DNA from: Deltaproteobacteria bacterium
GTDB lineage: Bacteria > Desulfobacterota > Desulfobacteria > Desulfobacterales > C00003060
Assembly: GCA_003647275.1 (NCBI GenBank)
Contig: QMMN01000017.1
Coordinates: 1 to 42,546 of the forward strand
DNA: 42,546 bases
Direction of reading: 5' to 3'
The notes under the pieces are model-generated. The model was given only the letters and a program-made list of their open reading frames with translations. It had not been told where the DNA came from and did not search any database. Made by a program: the position numbers and the translations under genes. Below, in pieces: positions 39,286 through 42,546 of the stretch (its first letter is position 1; every line of letters starts with the position of its first letter).

Positions 39286-41286
39286 ATGAAACAATACATC
39301 ATCAAAGAAGAACCCCTCCGGTCCGAAGAAAAGGCCTTTTCCATTCCCTATGAGGAAGCCCTAAACCCCGCCCAATACGAGGCTGTAACCACCTTACAGG
39401 GGCCCTTGCTGGTCATTGCAGGGGCTGGAAGCGGCAAGACCCGAGCCCTGACATACCGGGTTGCCCGGCTGGTTGAGGAAGGGGTTTCGCCGTCGGCCAT
39501 CCTGCTCCTGACCTTTACGCGAAAGGCAGCCCAGGAGATGCTGAGAAGGGCTGCAGAACTCCTAGACCATCGTTGCGAAAAGGTTGCTGGCGGGACATTT
39601 CATTCTTTTGCCAATTTCACCCTGCGAAAATATGCCCAAAGGTTAGGATTTGAATCAGGGTTCAATATTTTGGATCGGGCCGATGCAGAAGACGCGATCA
39701 ATCTGGTGCGCACCAAGTTGAGATTAAATCTGAAAGAGCGCCGGTTTCCCAGAAAGACAACCATTGCCACCATATATAGCAAGGCCATCAATAAGGCGGT
39801 TCCCATTGAGGAGGTCATCCTTAAAGACTATCCCCATTTCTTGAAAGACACCGCAGACCTCCTTCGCCTTTATGAGGCGTACCAGGCGTATAAGCGGAAA
39901 AATCTGCTCATGGATTATGATGATCTTTTGATCCACCTGAGGGCCTTGCTCGAAAAAAACCCAGATGTGCAGGAAGCGCTTTCCCAGACTTATCATTATA
40001 TCATGGTGGACGAATACCAAGACACGAACAAGATTCAGGCTGATATTATCAGGCTCCTTGCCGTCGCCCACAATAACGTCATGGTGGTGGGAGACGACTC
40101 CCAAAGTATCTATGCCTTTCGCGGGGCCAATTTTCGAAACATCATGGAGTTCCCCGCGATGTTTCCGGGCACAAAGATCGTTAAGCTGGAAGAAAACTAC
40201 CGCAGTACCCAGCCCATATTGAACGTTGCCAATGTGATTATTGGCCGGGCAAAAGAAAAGTACACCAAGGTCCTTTTCACGCAAAAGAAAGGCGGGAGCG
40301 TGCCGGCCCTGGTGGTCGCTGAAGATGAACGGATGCAGTCACAGTTTGTGACCCAAAGGATCCTTGAACTCCGGGGGGAAGGGATTCCACTCAATGAAAT
40401 TGCCGTGCTCTTTCGTTCCAGCTATCATTCCTTTGACCAGGAGATTGAGCTCAATAAAAGAAACATCCCCTTTGTCAAGGTGGGCGGATTCAAATTCATG
40501 GAAACCGCCCACATCAAAGATCTTCTGGCGCATCTGAAAATACTTGCAAATCCCCTGGACACTGTTAGCTGGCATCGTATTCTCCTCCTTGTAGAAAACA
40601 TCGGACCCAAGGGGGCAGAAGACATATTTCAGCGTGTCGCAAGTTCAGGTCTGGGTGTCCGGGGTTTGGCCACCATAAAACCCAAGCCGCGTTATGCCCG
40701 GTCCTTTGAAAGACTGAGGAAGGAACTGGAGGGCCTGAGTGTGAACCACCTCCCCTTAGTCGAGCTCGGGGCCAGGCTCCTGCGTTATTATGAACCGATT
40801 TTGGAGAAAAAATATGACGACCACCCCAAGCGCGCCAAAGACCTGGAGCATCTCCTGACAATCATGGAACGCTACCAAAGCCTTGAAACGTTCCTTTCTG
40901 ATATGGCCCTTGAGCCCCCCAATGCCAGTATAAACGACATTCTGGCCACCGATTATGAGGATGAGCATCTCGTTCTTTCGACCATTCATTCGGCCAAGGG
41001 GCTTGAGTGGCATACGGTCTTTGTCATCTGGGCCTTAGAGGGACGATTCCCCGTGACCTATGCGGCACGTAGTGATGAAGAGATGGAGGAAGAGCTTCGT
41101 CTCATGTATGTCGCGGCTACGCGGGCAAAAGAGAATCTTTACTTTACCTATCCGATTGACATATACGACCGGGGGACGGGGGCAGTCTTTTCCAGGCCCT
41201 CCCGGTTTATTGAAGGCATTTCCGAGGAAATACTAGAACCCTGGTACTTGGTGAGCCACCAAGAAGCAGATGAAGACCAATGGTAA
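39286..41286 (+). CDS. UvrD/Rep/PcrA-type superfamily 1A DNA helicase
   Basis: The 666-residue 3'-5' helicase has motif I GAGSGKT (residues 46-52), Q-motif LNPAQYEAV, motif Ia LTFTRKAAQEM, motif II VDEYQDTN (241-248), motif III GDDSQSIYAFRGA, motif IV LEENYRST, motif V STIHSAKGLEWHTVFV and motif VI RLMYVAATRAKENLY. It translocates on ssDNA for repair or replication restart. There is no nuclease domain. The start lacks a clear ribosome-binding site, and coupling with the small upstream gene is likely. The rhomboid gene follows after 45 nt. Confidence 0.93.
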   Translation: MKQYIIKEEPLRSEEKAFSIPYEEALNPAQYEAVTTLQGPLLVIAGAGSGKTRALTYRVARLVEEGVSPSAILLLTFTRKAAQEMLRRAAELLDHRCEKVAGGTFHSFANFTLRKYAQRLGFESGFNILDRADAEDAINLVRTKLRLNLKERRFPRKTTIATIYSKAINKAVPIEEVILKDYPHFLKDTADLLRLYEAYQAYKRKNLLMDYDDLLIHLRALLEKNPDVQEALSQTYHYIMVDEYQDTNKIQADIIRLLAVAHNNVMVVGDDSQSIYAFRGANFRNIMEFPAMFPGTKIVKLEENYRSTQPILNVANVIIGRAKEKYTKVLFTQKKGGSVPALVVAEDERMQSQFVTQRILELRGEGIPLNEIAVLFRSSYHSFDQEIELNKRNIPFVKVGGFKFMETAHIKDLLAHLKILANPLDTVSWHRILLLVENIGPKGAEDIFQRVASSGLGVRGLATIKPKPRYARSFERLRKELEGLSVNHLPLVELGARLLRYYEPILEKKYDDHPKRAKDLEHLLTIMERYQSLETFLSDMALEPPNASINDILATDYEDEHLVLSTIHSAKGLEWHTVFVIWALEGRFPVTYAARSDEEMEEELRLMYVAATRAKENLYFTYPIDIYDRGTGAVFSRPSRFIEGISEEILEPWYLVSHQEADEDQW

Positions 41287-41331
41287 CACCCCATTGACCC
41301 TATCCTCAGGCTTTGATAGCCTGCGAACGTC

Positions 41332-42303
41332 ATGATTCCCATTCGAGATACCATCCGGTCAGAAACCTATCCGGTTGTCAACAATGTCATCATTGCCATC
41401 AATGTATTGGTCTTTTTGATAGAGTTGAGCCAGGGGCAAAGGCTTCACGAATTTATCTATGTGTACGGGCTGGTACCCGCCCGTTACGGTGTCCCCCAGA
41501 TTTCGGCCTACTTCACCACGGGCCAGCAGGTCTTTTCTTTTCTCACCTTCATGTTCTTGCACGGCGGTTTTTTTCACCTCCTGGGCAATATGTGGTCACT
41601 ATATATCTTTGGGGACAATGTGGAGGATCGGCTAGGACACATCCGCTACCTTCTTTTTTATTTGCTGTGTGGACTGGCCTCAGGGATCTCCCATCTCGTG
41701 ATTAACTGGTACTCCGAGATACCGACCATTGGCGCCAGCGGTGCCATTGCCGGGGTCATGGGGGCCTACTTTGTCCTCTATCCCAGGGCAAAGGTACTGA
41801 CCCTGGTGCCCATCTTCTTCTTTTTCCAATTTTTGGAAATCCCCGCTTTCCTTTTTCTGGGGGTCTGGTTGTTGTTTCAGTTTCTGAGCGCAGCCGGGAC
41901 CTCAGCCCAGGCTGGGGGTATTGCGTGGTGGGCGCATATCGGGGGCTTTATATTTGGCATCATCTTTCTAAAACTCTTTGAGATGTTCCCCAAAATGGGT
42001 GTAGGCAGAAGGGTCCGGGACCTGACTAGAAAACGGACGACACCGCGTTTGCAGGTGATTCGGCCTGTCGGGTTAGGAACAGACCCGGATCTCTATGGCG
42101 TTATTCCCATCACGGAGCGCGAGGCCCTCTTTGGTACACGCAAACTGGTCAACATCCCCGAGGGTCTTAAGAAAAGGACCTTCTTCTTGACCATCCCCCC
42201 GGGTGTCTCAGAGGGAAGCACGCTGCGACTAAAGGGGATGGGACGACGATTGGCAGAAGATGTGCAAGGGGACCTTTACTTGAAGGTACAGATAAGGGGT
42301 TAG
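41332..42303 (+). CDS. Rhomboid protease fused to a DnaJ C-terminal-like domain
   Basis: Residues 1-215 form a six-helix rhomboid: MIPIRDTIRSETYPVVNNVI, the H-x-x-x-N site FHLLGNMW (His82, Asn86), catalytic Ser136 in GASGAIAG and His202 in AHIGGFIFG. After a basic linker (~220-245) come ~70 residues (DPDLYGVIPITEREALFGTR, IPPGVSEGSTLRLKGMGRRL, GDLYLKVQIRG) that match the DnaJ C-terminal peptide-binding domain: IPxGxxxGxxLRLKGxG and GDLYxxVxI. This would place a client-binding module on the cytosolic side of an intramembrane protease. No J-domain is present. Confidence 0.85.
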   Translation: MIPIRDTIRSETYPVVNNVIIAINVLVFLIELSQGQRLHEFIYVYGLVPARYGVPQISAYFTTGQQVFSFLTFMFLHGGFFHLLGNMWSLYIFGDNVEDRLGHIRYLLFYLLCGLASGISHLVINWYSEIPTIGASGAIAGVMGAYFVLYPRAKVLTLVPIFFFFQFLEIPAFLFLGVWLLFQFLSAAGTSAQAGGIAWWAHIGGFIFGIIFLKLFEMFPKMGVGRRVRDLTRKRTTPRLQVIRPVGLGTDPDLYGVIPITEREALFGTRKLVNIPEGLKKRTFFLTIPPGVSEGSTLRLKGMGRRLAEDVQGDLYLKVQIRG

Positions 42304-42546
42304 GTACTTTGATGAATGGCTTGCGTCTTTGCCCATAACCTGATAATATATTTTATTTCAACCTGGAAGACCTGGTCCTGTGGGCCAGGTCAGAGTTCAA
42401 TGGCTCTGCCATATATGAAACAAGTGAGCTAAGGTTGAGGAATTGTGTTGTTATTAAATCTGTGTGCGCTGAAAGCGCCTCCTTAACTTTAGGCATTTTA
42501 GGCACCTTAGTTCACTTTAGGCACTCTTGGCTTGGTCACTGTGGCC
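42304..42546. other. Window end: intergenic with a hairpin and short direct repeats
   Basis: A perfect hairpin GACCTGG/CCAGGTC lies at 42369-42391 without a T-tract. Near the edge, TTTAGGCA occurs three times between about 42488 and 42525. No coding frame is identifiable. Confidence 0.4.

Overview
The window looks like a chromosomal segment from a Desulfobacterota (former Deltaproteobacteria) anaerobe or a close relative. The pointers are a siroheme-decarboxylase-type AhbB beside a B12-binding radical SAM protein, an RseC-type protein, a short bS21 next to a glycine-rich RRM protein, an MTA/SAH deaminase plus purine nucleoside phosphorylase cluster, NifU-like and UvrD-like housekeeping genes, and many gene relics separated by palindromic repeats. 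This placement is inferred from gene content only; no rRNA or tRNA gene was found.

Layout. 1-4.9 kb: a truncated CaiB-type gene, a relic of a REP-associated (Y1) transposase, a secreted TPR-CHAT protease-like protein and a DUF6125-type protein. 4.9-8.4 kb, all minus strand: a cold-shock and folding block (bS21, RRM protein, two SlyD-like FKBPs, a SurA/PrsA-like parvulin, Csp). 9.1-12.4 kb: a nested palindrome, then a valine-rich leader peptide with a terminator/antiterminator pair, ilvB, a decayed ilvN and an MBL-fold hydrolase. 12.5-19.1 kb: a small unknown gene, a 262-bp element with terminal inverted repeats, a GNAT, a FlgO/CsgG-like lipoprotein, pgm, bioB, a hisF relic and a DUF6901-type protein. 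19.1-24.0 kb: an orphan frameshifted flgE, cysQ, a transglutaminase-associated fragment and a membrane protein. 24.5-29.7 kb, minus strand: tgt coupled to a queuosine-salvage (DUF2419) gene, a response regulator, a broken receiver/kinase relic, a B12 radical SAM protein and ahbB. 29.8-34.2 kb: a TIGR00725-type protein (+), then the minus-strand cluster PNP, MTA/SAH deaminase 2, nested palindrome, deaminase 1. 34.3-42.3 kb: rseC, a GpgS-like glycosyltransferase, trmO, a truncated dsrE-like gene, a NifU-type scaffold, a PilZ protein, a small conserved-looking protein, a UvrD-type helicase and a rhomboid fused to a DnaJ C-terminal-like domain.

How parts work together. The ilv leader is the best-resolved regulatory device. 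Six consecutive Val codons sit just upstream of a 10-nt segment perfectly complementary to the 5' arm and loop of a rho-independent terminator, the layout of classical translation-coupled attenuation. The tgt/DUF2419 overlap suggests queuine salvage, with queuine released by the hydrolase and inserted by a Tgt that has a 30-residue insertion and an altered specificity loop. PNP plus two deaminase paralogs suggest methylthioadenosine/SAH salvage through the inosine-type intermediates.

The most unusual non-coding content is a set of structured repeats: (a) two ~187-bp nested palindromes at 9114-9300 and 31764-31950 that share a core, while their arms differ yet remain self-complementary; (b) a 262-bp element at 13106-13367 with terminal inverted repeats and two internal hairpins; (c) REP-like double-hairpin repeats at four sites plus related palindromes. 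Gene decay is widespread: caiB, ilvN, hisF, flgE, a receiver domain, dsrE and the Y1 transposase.
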